From positions 310,001 to 374,000 of the forward strand of contig CAWGJF010000002.1 in the NCBI GenBank assembly GCA_963822905.1: 64,000 bases of DNA. The letters are read 5' to 3'. Numbering within the stretch: position 1 is the stretch's first letter; the number at the start of each line of letters is the position of its first letter. Shown here piece by piece: positions 35,563 through 44,059 of the stretch. Made by a program: the position numbers and the translations under genes. Below the pieces are notes generated by a model. It was not told where the DNA came from. It did no database searches and saw nothing but the letters and a program-made list of their open reading frames with translations. Origin of the DNA: CAWGJF01 sp963822905 (lineage in GTDB: Bacteria > Bacteroidota > Ignavibacteria > Ignavibacteriales > Ignavibacteriaceae).

Positions 35563-37395
35563 ATGTGTGGAATCGTAGGATATATAGGTACAAAAAATAG
35601 TATCCCGATATTAATTAATGGTTTAAAACGGCTTGAATATAGGGGTTATGACTCTGCTGGAATCGGAATAATAAATAGTACTAAATCAATCGTAATTAAG
35701 AATAAGGGGAAGGTTTCTCTACTTGAAGAACGGGTCTCAAAAGTAAATTTAGAATCTCATTTAGGGATTGGGCATACGCGTTGGGCTACACATGGAATTC
35801 CGAATGAACAAAATGCTCATCCTCATGCCAATAGCGATGGTACACTATTCATCATTCACAATGGCATTATTGAAAATTTTCAACCGCTCAAAAAAAGTTT
35901 ACAAAAACTTGGATATAAATTCCTAAGTGATACCGATTCTGAAGTTTTGGTTCATCTTATCGATAGTTTTCTTAAAAAAAATTATTCACTTGAAAAAGCT
36001 GTACAATTATGTTTGAATGAAATCGAGGGGACCTATGGTTTGGCAGTTATATATGCAAATGAACCTGATAAATTGATTGTTGCAAGAAAGGGGTCACCCT
36101 TGGTAATTGGTGTTGGCAAAGGAGAAAATTTTATTGCATCAGATGTTTCAGCCATATTGGCTCATACTAAAAATGTTATTTATCTGGAAGATGGTGAATT
36201 AGCAGTTATAACTAAGGATGGCTATACTGTTAAAACAATCGAAGACGAAGAAATTTCAAAAGAGGTTCATGAGATTAACATGTCTCTTGAAGAAATTGAT
36301 AAAGGTGGGTACTCTCATTTTATGTTGAAAGAAATAATGGAGCAGCCTGAATCAGTTCGGAATTCGATGAGAGGTAGGATACTTCTCGATGAAGGAATTT
36401 CTAAGTTAGGCGGACTTACCGAAGTGTTGGATCGGTTAATTAATTCGAAACGAATCCTTATTTCAGCTTGTGGAACTAGTTGGCATGCTGCCTTGGTTGG
36501 TGAGTATATGTTAGAACAGTTTGCAAGAATTCCTGTTGAAGTTGAATATGCATCTGAGTTCAGATATCGTAATCCTATTATTGGGGCAGAGGATTCAGTA
36601 TTCTTTATTTCTCAAAGCGGTGAAACTGCTGACACATTAGCAGCCTTGAAAGAAGCTAAAAGTAACGGTGCACTTGTACTTGGGATTTGTAATGTGGTTG
36701 GAAGTACAATAGCAAGAGAAAGTATGTCAGGAGTTTATATCCATGCTGGGCCGGAAATTGGTGTTGCATCTACAAAAGCTTTCACTTCACAATTAGTAGT
36801 TTTAGCCCTTATCACTTTACTGATTGCCCGTAAGAAGGGAATGAGTATTGATCGGGGTAAATTAATTTCAGAAGAACTAATCAAACTACCTGAAAAAATT
36901 GAAGCAATTCTAAAATTGAACGAAGGTATTGAAAGACTTGCTGAAGAATTTAAAGATGCGAATAATTTTCTGTACCTGGGAAGAGGATATAACTTCCCGG
37001 TTGCTCTTGAAGGTGCTTTAAAACTTAAGGAAATCTCTTATATACATGCTGAAGGATATCCTGCAGCAGAGATGAAACATGGACCTATTGCATTAATTGA
37101 TGAAAATATGCCGGTTGTTTTCATCGCTCCAAAAGATGGTACTTATGAAAAAATAATGAGTAATATTCAGGAAGTGAGGGCAAGAGGTGGAAGAATTATT
37201 GCGATTGCAGACGAAGGTGATGATGAAATTGATGACATTGTAGATTATACGATAAAAATTCCCGATACAATTGATATGCTGCGTCCTATTTTAACTTCGA
37301 TTCCATTGCAGCTACTGGCTTATCATATCGCAGTTAAAAAGGGACTAAACGTTGATCAACCAAGGAATCTTGCAAAAAGTGTGACTGTGGAATAA
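35563..37395 (+). CDS. glmS: Glutamine-fructose-6-phosphate aminotransferase (isomerising)
   Basis: 610 residues, full length. The Ntn nucleophile Cys2 (MCGIVGYIGTKNS) and GHTRWATHG near residue 70 form the glutaminase site. Two SIS domains follow (ISACGTSWHAALVGEYMLE near 300 and FLYLGRGYNFPVALEGALKLKEISYIHAEGYPAAEMKHGP near 470), with the C-terminal catalytic end NLAKSVTVE. It makes glucosamine-6-phosphate, the first step to UDP-GlcNAc, and so feeds both peptidoglycan and the amino sugars of the polysaccharide locus upstream. Confidence 0.97.
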   Translation: MCGIVGYIGTKNSIPILINGLKRLEYRGYDSAGIGIINSTKSIVIKNKGKVSLLEERVSKVNLESHLGIGHTRWATHGIPNEQNAHPHANSDGTLFIIHNGIIENFQPLKKSLQKLGYKFLSDTDSEVLVHLIDSFLKKNYSLEKAVQLCLNEIEGTYGLAVIYANEPDKLIVARKGSPLVIGVGKGENFIASDVSAILAHTKNVIYLEDGELAVITKDGYTVKTIEDEEISKEVHEINMSLEEIDKGGYSHFMLKEIMEQPESVRNSMRGRILLDEGISKLGGLTEVLDRLINSKRILISACGTSWHAALVGEYMLEQFARIPVEVEYASEFRYRNPIIGAEDSVFFISQSGETADTLAALKEAKSNGALVLGICNVVGSTIARESMSGVYIHAGPEIGVASTKAFTSQLVVLALITLLIARKKGMSIDRGKLISEELIKLPEKIEAILKLNEGIERLAEEFKDANNFLYLGRGYNFPVALEGALKLKEISYIHAEGYPAAEMKHGPIALIDENMPVVFIAPKDGTYEKIMSNIQEVRARGGRIIAIADEGDDEIDDIVDYTIKIPDTIDMLRPILTSIPLQLLAYHIAVKKGLNVDQPRNLAKSVTVE

Positions 37396-37449
37396 CATGC
37401 AATTCTTTTGAGTTATTAAACAATTTATTTATTTTTGAATTCCTTTTTT

Positions 37450-37522
37450 GGGCAGATAGCTCAGTCGGTAGAGCAAAGGACTGAAAATCCTTGTGTCGGC
37501 GGTTCAATTCCGTCTCTGCCCA
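37450..37522 (+). tRNA. tRNA-Phe (GAA)
   Basis: A 73-base cloverleaf. The acceptor arms GGGCAGA (37450-37456) and TCTGCCC (37515-37521) pair completely and discriminator A follows. The D-arm GCTCAGTCGGTAGAGC, the anticodon stem-loop AGGACTGAAAATCCT with GAA anticodon, and a T-arm with GGTTCAATTCC are all present. CCA is not encoded. A strong terminator follows 8 bases later. Confidence 0.97.
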
Positions 37523-37529
37523 CTAAAAT

Positions 37530-37555
37530 AAGGCGCTCACCGAGGCGCCTTTTTT
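37530..37555 (+). terminator. Rho-independent terminator after tRNA-Phe
   Basis: AAGGCGC (37530-37536) pairs with GCGCCTT (37545-37551) over an 8-base loop and is followed by a T tract, giving a clear terminator for the tRNA transcript. Confidence 0.88.
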
Positions 37556-37638
37556 ATTTTAATTAACATCTTTTTCATAAACCCGAATGTTGAAATAAGC
37601 CTTCGGTCTGGCTATATTTCAATTAAACATTTCTTAAA

Positions 37639-38541
37639 ATGAATATGAATCCAAAAGTTATTTTAAAAACAAATTTTAACGATTTAAAATTATTCGCACG
37701 CGGTAAGGTACGTGATATTTATGAGGTTGGTGATTTCTTATTATTAGTTTCTACCGATCGCCTTTCAGCTTTCGATGTGATAATGAATCAGGGAATTCCT
37801 TATAAAGGAATCGTGCTTACAAAAATATCTGAATTCTGGTTCAATCTTACTGCTGGAATTATTCAAAATCACATTATCTCGACAAATGTTGATGATTTTC
37901 CGGAGGAATGTAAAAAATATAAAGACGAACTTACAGGACGTTCAATGCTTGTTAAAAAAGCTAAAGTTGTTCCAATCGAATGTATAGTTCGTGGTTATGT
38001 TTCTGGCTCAGGTTGGAAAGATTACAAATCAACCGGAGCGATAAGCGGAATTAAATTACCAAATGGTTTATCTGAATCTGAAAAATTTTCGGAACCGATA
38101 TTTACTCCTTCTACTAAGGCTGAAATTGGTGAACACGACGAAAATATTTCTGCAGATCAGGCTTTAAAAATTACTGATAAAAATACATTTGATTTTCTAA
38201 AAGAAAAAACAATTGCCGTTTACCAGGAAGCCAGTGAATTTGCACTTTCAAAAGGGATTATTATTGCTGATACAAAAATGGAATTTGGAAAATTCGAGGA
38301 TAAGATAATTTTGGTAGATGAACTTTTAACACCTGATTCATCACGATTCTGGCCGCTTGATAAATATGAAAAAGGACGTGGACAGGAAAGTTATGATAAA
38401 CAATTTGTAAGAGATTATCTCCTATCAATAAACTTTAATAAACAACCACCTCCACCAACACTTCCTGATGAAATAATTCGGAAAACAAGTGAGAAATATC
38501 TTGAGATTTATGAAAAATTAACCGGGGAAAAACTTGTTTAA
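37639..38541 (+). CDS. purC: Phosphoribosylaminoimidazole-succinocarboxamide (SAICAR) synthase
   Basis: 300 residues, the longer bacterial/yeast-like form. GKVRDIYEV near residue 22 is the N-terminal nucleotide segment. Signature 1 is VPIECIVRGYVSGSG near residue 111 and signature 2 IIADTKMEFG near 213; LVDELLTPDSSRF follows. It ligates aspartate to CAIR with ATP in purine synthesis. This is the catalytically complete copy; the related gene at 5603-6280 lacks these signatures. The next gene begins on the base after its stop. Confidence 0.96.
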   Translation: MNMNPKVILKTNFNDLKLFARGKVRDIYEVGDFLLLVSTDRLSAFDVIMNQGIPYKGIVLTKISEFWFNLTAGIIQNHIISTNVDDFPEECKKYKDELTGRSMLVKKAKVVPIECIVRGYVSGSGWKDYKSTGAISGIKLPNGLSESEKFSEPIFTPSTKAEIGEHDENISADQALKITDKNTFDFLKEKTIAVYQEASEFALSKGIIIADTKMEFGKFEDKIILVDELLTPDSSRFWPLDKYEKGRGQESYDKQFVRDYLLSINFNKQPPPPTLPDEIIRKTSEKYLEIYEKLTGEKLV

Positions 38542-38856
38542 ATGCGCCCAATTAAAATTAAATTAACAAGTAAATCAAAACTTTCAATTCACTGGGATAA
38601 TGGATTTTTTTCAGAAATTCAAACTCAACTGCTACGAAAAGAATGTCCTTGTGCAACATGTCTTGCGGAAAAAGAAAGACAGGGAGCAAAATACATTCCT
38701 ATTTATTCAGAAAGCGAAGTCACAATAAACAAAATCAATATTGTTGGAAATTATGCCATCAGTATTATCTGGAAGGATGGACATAATACCGGTATTTATG
38801 AATTTCCATACCTGCTAAGATTAACTGCTTCAGATGAAAAAATACTTGAAACATGA
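38542..38856 (+). CDS. DUF971 (gamma-butyrobetaine hydroxylase-like N-terminal domain) protein
   Basis: 104 residues forming one small DUF971 domain: LSIHWDNGFFSEIQTQLLRKECPCATCLAE near residue 15, with closely spaced Cys residues (CPCATC) suited to zinc binding, and ISIIWKDGHNTGIYEFPYLLRL near the end. The same domain occurs at the N-terminus of gamma-butyrobetaine hydroxylase and fused to Mrp/ApbC-type Fe-S carriers, but the stand-alone protein has no established role. It directly abuts purC and overlaps the pgsA-like gene by 4 bases. Confidence 0.85.
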   Translation: MRPIKIKLTSKSKLSIHWDNGFFSEIQTQLLRKECPCATCLAEKERQGAKYIPIYSESEVTINKINIVGNYAISIIWKDGHNTGIYEFPYLLRLTASDEKILET

Positions 38857-39449
38857 TACTTCCAAATCAGCTAACTATTTTAAGAATTATTCTTTCTCCT
38901 GTATTTTTATTCTTATTTCTTTCTGATCAAAATTGGATGAAGCAAGCATCACTTGGAATATACATTATTGCTGCTTTATCTGATTGGTACGATGGCTGGC
39001 TTGCCCGCAAATTCAATTATATTACAAATTGGGGAAAATTCTGGGATCCCTTAGCAGATAAAATATTAACTTCATCAGCCTTTATTGCATTTTCAATAGT
39101 AGGACTTGTTCCTTTATGGATGGTAATAATAATTATTTCAAGAGATTTATTGATAACACTTCTCAGGATTTTTTCCGATAAATTTGGACTTGTATTTGTA
39201 ACAAGTTATTATGCTCAGTGGAAAACATTGTTACAGATGGTTTTCTTGTATTATTTATTGATTCTTTTTGTTGCTGCAAATAGTCATAACATTTATGAAA
39301 GCTATAGTATATTGATTGATTCATTACTAAATAAAGATTTAATTTATGTGATTATGCTGGTGATTACTACCATAACATTTCATTCAGGCGTTCTTTATGT
39401 TTACAGAAACAAAAGTACCATAAAAAAACTATTAAAAATTGAAGCTTAA
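38853..39449 (+). CDS. pgsA: CDP-diacylglycerol-glycerol-3-phosphate 3-phosphatidyltransferase
   Basis: 198 residues with about five to six hydrophobic helices. The CDP-alcohol transferase signature DWYDGWLAR...GKFWDPLADK (about residues 39-66) is complete. It makes phosphatidylglycerophosphate. The next gene encodes a PgpA-type phosphatase for the following step, which supports PgsA over other family members. The start overlaps the DUF971 stop and its end overlaps the next gene by 11 bases, so this is a coupled unit. Confidence 0.92.
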   Translation: MILPNQLTILRIILSPVFLFLFLSDQNWMKQASLGIYIIAALSDWYDGWLARKFNYITNWGKFWDPLADKILTSSAFIAFSIVGLVPLWMVIIIISRDLLITLLRIFSDKFGLVFVTSYYAQWKTLLQMVFLYYLLILFVAANSHNIYESYSILIDSLLNKDLIYVIMLVITTITFHSGVLYVYRNKSTIKKLLKIEA

Positions 39450-39897
39450 TTTTTTTGAAAAAATAATTGGATCTGGATTCTATACAGGCTACATCCCGGT
39501 AGCTAGTGGCACCTTCGGAAGCCTTGTGGCGATTGGTATCTATCTCATACCCGGTTTCGAAAAATTGTACATATTAATTCCGATAACACTCTTGTTGTTT
39601 TTTTATGGAAAAATAGTCGGGAGTAAATTCGAAGTTGTTTATGGAAAGGATCCTGCCGAGTGTACAGTCGATGAATTTGTTGGAACATGGATATCCTTGA
39701 TTGCGTTACCTAAAACTTTTGTCGTAATTACAGTAGCATTTTTTATCTGGAGGATATTGGATATAGTCAAACCACAACCTGCAAAGAAACTTGAAAACCT
39801 AAAAGGTGGAATGGGAATTATGATCGATGATGTTGTTTCGGGAATTTACACGCTTTTAATAATGCAAATTCTTGTATATTTTTTTGGCTCTTATTAA
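39439..39897 (+). CDS. pgpA: Phosphatidylglycerophosphatase A family protein
   Basis: 152 residues from a TTG inside the end of pgsA. PgpA features: SGTFGSLVAIGIYLI near residue 23, DPAECTVDEFVGTWISLIALP near 72-92 with the conserved acidic residues, and LDIVKPQPAKKLENLKGGMGIMIDDVVSGIY near 112-142. Three to four hydrophobic helices. It removes phosphate from phosphatidylglycerophosphate to give phosphatidylglycerol at the inner membrane. Translation is probably coupled to pgsA. Confidence 0.9.
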   Translation: MKLNFFEKIIGSGFYTGYIPVASGTFGSLVAIGIYLIPGFEKLYILIPITLLLFFYGKIVGSKFEVVYGKDPAECTVDEFVGTWISLIALPKTFVVITVAFFIWRILDIVKPQPAKKLENLKGGMGIMIDDVVSGIYTLLIMQILVYFFGSY

Positions 39898-39912
39898 ATT
39901 CTAAAAACTATT

Positions 39913-41169
39913 ATGAAAGCACAAATAATTTCAATTGGAGATGAACTGCTTATAGGTCAGACTGTGAATACAAATGCAGCATACCTCGGTGAAAAAATTA
40001 GTGAACTTAATATTGATGTCGAAAGTGTTTGTACCATTGGCGATGAAGAAAATGCAATTCTTAAAGAATTCAAAAATGCTTTTGAGAATTCTGATTTAAT
40101 CATTGTTACCGGAGGTTTAGGACCCACTCACGATGATATTACACGTGCGGCGGTTTCAAAATATTTTAATTCAGAATTAATTAAAAATGAAGAGGTACTT
40201 GAAAACATAAAAAATATTTTTGGAAAGCGTGGCAGACAACTTTCACAGATTAACATTGACCAGTCTCTTGTACCAGATATTTCAGAAGTTATAAAAAATT
40301 CGAAGGGAACTGCCCCGGGATATTGGATTGAAAAAGAAAACAAAATTTTTGTTGTTATGCCTGGCGTTCCATATGAGATGAAAAATATGATGGAAGAATA
40401 TGTTCTAGATAGATTGAAAGAAAAAACAAATGACGAAACTCATATTTCAAAAAGATCAGTTCTGCAGACAACCGGAATACCCGAATCATTTTTATTTGAA
40501 CGATTAGGAAATCTTGATGAACTGCTTGAAGGAGCAAAACTAGCTTTCCTGCCCAGTATTTATGGAGTAAAACTCAGATTAACTGTTCAAGAAACTGACG
40601 AAGAAAAAGCTAAGAATAAACTCGTAGAAATTGAACAAAAAATTCGAGCAAAAGCTGGCAGATTTATCTTTGGAAAAGGTGAAGAGACTCTCGAAGAAGT
40701 TGTTGGAAAAATTTTGAAAGACAGGGAATTAAAAATCGCCGTTGCAGAATCATGTACGGGAGGGTTAATTTCCAGTATGATAACAAATATAAGTGGCAGC
40801 AGTGTTTACTTTGAAAGAGGTGTCGTTTGTTACAGTAATGCTTCCAAAGTTGAAATTCTCAAAGTTGATGAAGATATAATTGTTGATAAAGGAGCCGTGA
40901 GTCAGGAAGTTGCTATGCAGATGGCTGAAGGTATCAAATCAACCAGCGGCTCGGACATAGGGTTAGCAACGACAGGTATAATGGGGCCAACAGGTGCAAC
41001 AACTGAAAAACCAGTAGGTTTGGTTTATATCGGATATTGTGATGAAAAAGTTTGTACTGCAAAAAAGTTTATGTTTGGTGAAGAACGTATTTTAAATAAA
41101 CAGAGAACTGCTCAGGCTGCATTAAATCTTCTTCGGAAATATATTCTTGGTATTTCTATTGATGATTAG
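39913..41169 (+). CDS. cinA: CinA family protein (nicotinamide-nucleotide amidase / competence-damage protein)
   Basis: 418 residues, the full two-domain form. The N-terminal MoaB/Mog-like (COG1058) domain starts AQIISIGDELLIGQTVNTNAAYLG and has VTGGLGPTHDD near residue 70. The C-terminal amidase domain (about 255-412) carries AESCTGGLISSMIT with the catalytic Ser and GIMGPTG. The family converts nicotinamide mononucleotide to nicotinic acid mononucleotide and hydrolyses ADP-ribose. It sits upstream of thpR and recA, a common arrangement. Its stop overlaps the thpR ATG by 8 bases. Confidence 0.95.
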   Translation: MKAQIISIGDELLIGQTVNTNAAYLGEKISELNIDVESVCTIGDEENAILKEFKNAFENSDLIIVTGGLGPTHDDITRAAVSKYFNSELIKNEEVLENIKNIFGKRGRQLSQINIDQSLVPDISEVIKNSKGTAPGYWIEKENKIFVVMPGVPYEMKNMMEEYVLDRLKEKTNDETHISKRSVLQTTGIPESFLFERLGNLDELLEGAKLAFLPSIYGVKLRLTVQETDEEKAKNKLVEIEQKIRAKAGRFIFGKGEETLEEVVGKILKDRELKIAVAESCTGGLISSMITNISGSSVYFERGVVCYSNASKVEILKVDEDIIVDKGAVSQEVAMQMAEGIKSTSGSDIGLATTGIMGPTGATTEKPVGLVYIGYCDEKVCTAKKFMFGEERILNKQRTAQAALNLLRKYILGISIDD

Positions 41170-41711
41170 GTTGTTTATTGCTCTTAAAATCCCTGAAGAA
41201 GTTAAAACAAAGTTACACAGTCATTGTAAAAAAAATAATTAAGAATTTTAATAATTATAGATGGGAACAAAAAGAAAAAATTCATCTTACTTTGAAATTT
41301 ATTGGAGATTTTGAGGAATCAAAAATTCCATTGTTGATTGAAGATTTATATTTTCTTGAAAGTATAAAACCATTTCAAAGTGAATTAACCAATCTGGGAT
41401 TTTTTTATCGGGATATGGAGCCAAAGATTCTTTGGGCTGGTTTAAAAATTGAGGAAAGGGTTCTTGAACTTGTTGATAATCTAAATTCAAAACTTGAAAA
41501 ATTTGGTATCAAACCTGAAAAAAGAAAATTTAATCCTCATTTGACATTAATGAGAATTAAAAAACATCCCGATGAGTCTTTCATAAATGAAATAAATAAT
41601 TCTTCTCTTGAAGGAATAGAATTCATAGCGAATAAAATTTCTTTAATGAAAAGCACATTGACCAAACATGGGTCAACGTATAATGAACTAAATGTTTTTG
41701 AACTAAACTGA
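41162..41711 (+). pseudogene. thpR: RNA 2',3'-cyclic phosphodiesterase (LigT/ThpR) interrupted by a frameshift in a poly-A run
   Basis: The frame from the ATG at 41162 gives MIRLFIALKIPEEVKTKLHS, the exact N-terminal pattern of this family, but stops at 41240-41242. The rest (NNYRWEQKEKIHLTLKFIGDF... with HLTL and a second HLTL near PHLTLMRI) continues in another frame to 41711. The two frames are joined if one A is removed from the run of eight A at 41228-41235, giving ...HCKKIIKNFNNYRW. The two HxTx motifs of the 2H phosphoesterase site are both intact in the downstream part. This may be a true inactivating insertion, a slippery site, or a homopolymer sequencing error. Overlaps the cinA stop. 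Confidence 0.8.
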
Positions 41712-41721
41712 TGGAGGAATA

Positions 41722-42792
41722 ATGGCTACTGAACGCGAACAAAAAATGAAAATTATTGAAGATGCGATATCATCGATAGAAAAAACTTACGGTAAAGGCT
41801 CAATAATGAAACTTGGTGATGGAGTTGTTCACGATATTGAATCAATTCCAACCGGAGCCTTGTCTCTTGATTTCGCACTAGGAATCGGAGGAATTCCTCG
41901 AGGGAGAGTTACTGAAATTTACGGTCCTGAATCGAGCGGTAAAACTACTCTTTGCCTTCATATAATTGCTGAAGCACAAAAAACAGGAGGTTTAGCTGCA
42001 TTTATTGATGCTGAACATGCACTTGACGTTAACTATGCAAAAAAATTACACGTCGATACAGCAAATCTATTAATATCTCAACCAGATTATGGTGAACAGG
42101 CTCTTGAAATTGCAGACACACTTGTGCGCAGTAATGCTCTCGATATAATTGTTATTGACTCAGTTGCCGCCCTCGTTCCAAGATCTGAAATTGAAGGTGA
42201 AATGGGTGATGCGACTATGGCAGTCCAGGCCAGGTTAATGTCTCAGGCACTCAGAAAATTAACAGCAGCAATTTCTAAATCAAAAACCTCGGTTGTTTTT
42301 ATCAATCAACTTAGAAGTAAAATAGGTGTAATGTTTGGTAATCCTGAAACAACCACAGGCGGAAATGCACTTAAATTTTATGCTTCGGTTAGAATTGATA
42401 TTAGAAGAATTGCTGCAATTAAAGATGGCGAAAATGTAATTGGAAACAGGACAAAAGTTAAAATTGTAAAAAGTAAAGTTGCTCCTCCATTTAAACAGGT
42501 TGAATTTGACATTCTCTACAATGAAGGCATAAGCAAAACCGGTGACCTAATTGATCTTGGGGTTGATCATGGAATCATCAAGAAAAGTGGTGCATGGTTT
42601 ACGTATGGAGAAGATCGTTTCCAGGGAAGAGAGCAATTCAGACAAAAGTTATTGGAATTAGATAATGTTAGAGGTAATCTTGAAAAAGAAATCAGGACAA
42701 AACTCGGAATGAATAAAAACGATGATAGTAAAGAAGAAAATAACTCTAATGAAAAATCAAAAACGAAAGAAAAAAAGTCATCCAAATCCTGA
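41722..42792 (+). CDS. recA: Recombinase RecA
   Basis: 356 residues. Walker A GPESSGKTT (about 71-79), the IDAEHALD block near 100, Walker B LDIIVIDSVAALVPR near 145, loop 2 INQLRSKIGVMFGNPETTTGGNALKFYASVR near 200-230. The C-terminal tail is long and charged. A strong TGGAGGAAT Shine-Dalgarno lies before the ATG. It carries out strand exchange and induces the SOS response. recX follows 11 bases after its stop, as in many bacteria. Confidence 0.98.
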   Translation: MATEREQKMKIIEDAISSIEKTYGKGSIMKLGDGVVHDIESIPTGALSLDFALGIGGIPRGRVTEIYGPESSGKTTLCLHIIAEAQKTGGLAAFIDAEHALDVNYAKKLHVDTANLLISQPDYGEQALEIADTLVRSNALDIIVIDSVAALVPRSEIEGEMGDATMAVQARLMSQALRKLTAAISKSKTSVVFINQLRSKIGVMFGNPETTTGGNALKFYASVRIDIRRIAAIKDGENVIGNRTKVKIVKSKVAPPFKQVEFDILYNEGISKTGDLIDLGVDHGIIKKSGAWFTYGEDRFQGREQFRQKLLELDNVRGNLEKEIRTKLGMNKNDDSKEENNSNEKSKTKEKKSSKS

Positions 42793-42803
42793 AATAAGAT
42801 TGA

Positions 42804-43427
42804 ATGAAAATAATTCGGATATCAAAGAAGAACAAAGCAAATGTTCTGATTGAGTTTGAAAATAGTGAAATATTAATCCTGGCTCTTGAAATATTTATAA
42901 AAAGCGGTTTGCGGAAAAATGATGAATTATCTGCAGACCGCTTTTCTAATTTAATCGATGAGAATAAACTTTTCTATATAAAACAAAGAGCATTCAGATT
43001 GCTTGGCCGGAGAAGCCATTCAACAGGTGAATTGAGAAGAAAACTATTGGAAAAAATGTATGATAAGAATCTTGTTGAATCAGTGATCGAAGAATTGAAA
43101 GCAAAGAATTATTTGGATGATGAAGAATTCGTCAACCTATTCGTCCAGGAAAAAATTCATAATAAAAAATGGAGCAAAAAGAAAATTCATTCAGAGTTAA
43201 TTAAGCATAATATTAATCAACAACTGATCGAGAAGATATTAAAAGAAAATTTTTCAGCTGATGAGGATTTTAAAAATGCGGTTTTAATTGCACAAAAAAA
43301 GTTGAATTCACTATCGAAACGAAATCTTAATGAAAATGAATTAAAGGAAAAACTTATTACTTTTTTAATGGCAAGGGGATTTAACTATTCTACTATTAAA
43401 AAAGTTTATGAAGAGTTGATTCAATAG
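42804..43427 (+). CDS. recX: Regulatory protein RecX
   Basis: 207 residues made of three-helix repeats. FRLLGRRSHSTGELRRKLLEKMYDKNLVESVIEELKAKNYLDDEEFV (about 69-115) is the RecX core, followed by IHNKKWSKKKIHSELIKHNINQQLIEKIL and a third repeat ending FLMARGFNYSTIKKVYEEL. RecX inhibits RecA filaments. It is directly downstream of recA. Confidence 0.92.
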   Translation: MKIIRISKKNKANVLIEFENSEILILALEIFIKSGLRKNDELSADRFSNLIDENKLFYIKQRAFRLLGRRSHSTGELRRKLLEKMYDKNLVESVIEELKAKNYLDDEEFVNLFVQEKIHNKKWSKKKIHSELIKHNINQQLIEKILKENFSADEDFKNAVLIAQKKLNSLSKRNLNENELKEKLITFLMARGFNYSTIKKVYEELIQ

Positions 43428-43437
43428 AACACCAACC

Positions 43438-43477
43438 AAAAAACTAACTGGTTTTAATAGAACCATCCAGTTTTTTT
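43438..43477. terminator. Bidirectional hairpin between recX and the Nudix gene
   Basis: AAAAAACT...TGGTT (from 43438) pairs with AACCA...AGTTTTTT (to 43477) with a 3x3 internal loop and 7-base loop; A and T tracts flank the stem, so it could terminate both convergent transcripts. It overlaps the last Nudix codons. Confidence 0.5.
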
Positions 43478-43896
43478 ATAAGACTTACCATCTCAGGAAC
43501 ATTTATTTTTTCAATAGCTTCATTTACTGTAAACCATTTTCTCTTTCGCAGATGTTTCTCAGGATAAGTTTCAATCTCCTCAATAACTTCCATTGAATAA
43601 ACTTTAACAAGAACCTCTCCGCCATATCTATTTAATATTATTGTCCCTAGTTCAATGGTTTCATTAGCGCCGATAATCCCGGCTTCTTCGTATGCTTCTT
43701 TTTTTGCTGACTCAAATGCAGAAAGATTAAACTCGATAAAACCTTTTGGAACTATCCACCTCTTTTTTCGAATCGAAGTTATGAGTAGAACTTCAATTGC
43801 TTTATCTTTTTTGCGGTAAGGTATTACTGCTGATTGATCTAAATGTAAATCTTCGCTCACGTAACCAGTTATTAATGAAAAAAATATCCAGTGCAA
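43444..43896 (-). CDS. Nudix hydrolase
   Basis: 150 residues from the ATG at 43896; a GTG at 43860 would give a start more typical of the family (SEDLHLDQSAVIPYR). The Nudix helix is GFIEFNLSAFESAKKEAYEEAGI near residues 52-74 and keeps the K/R-E-x2-EE-x-G core, but the Glu seven residues after the first Gly is Leu. The PKGF and WIVPKG segment and overall size suggest a diphosphoinositol polyphosphate or diadenosine polyphosphate type hydrolase; substrate uncertain. It is convergent with recX. Confidence 0.8.
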   Translation of the reverse strand: MHWIFFSLITGYVSEDLHLDQSAVIPYRKKDKAIEVLLITSIRKKRWIVPKGFIEFNLSAFESAKKEAYEEAGIIGANETIELGTIILNRYGGEVLVKVYSMEVIEEIETYPEKHLRKRKWFTVNEAIEKINVPEMVSLIKKLDGSIKTS

Positions 43897-44059
43897 ATAT
43901 TAAGATTTATTCTTCAAATATAAAGAAGGGATGTTTGTTAGTAGCTTCATCACAGCTTCCTTATGATTTGATTTGTGGGGAGAAATAAATATGACTCACA
44001 TTAAATATTATTTCTTAAATTTCAGAAATAAAAATTTTAAATAAGTATGCTAATCTTTT

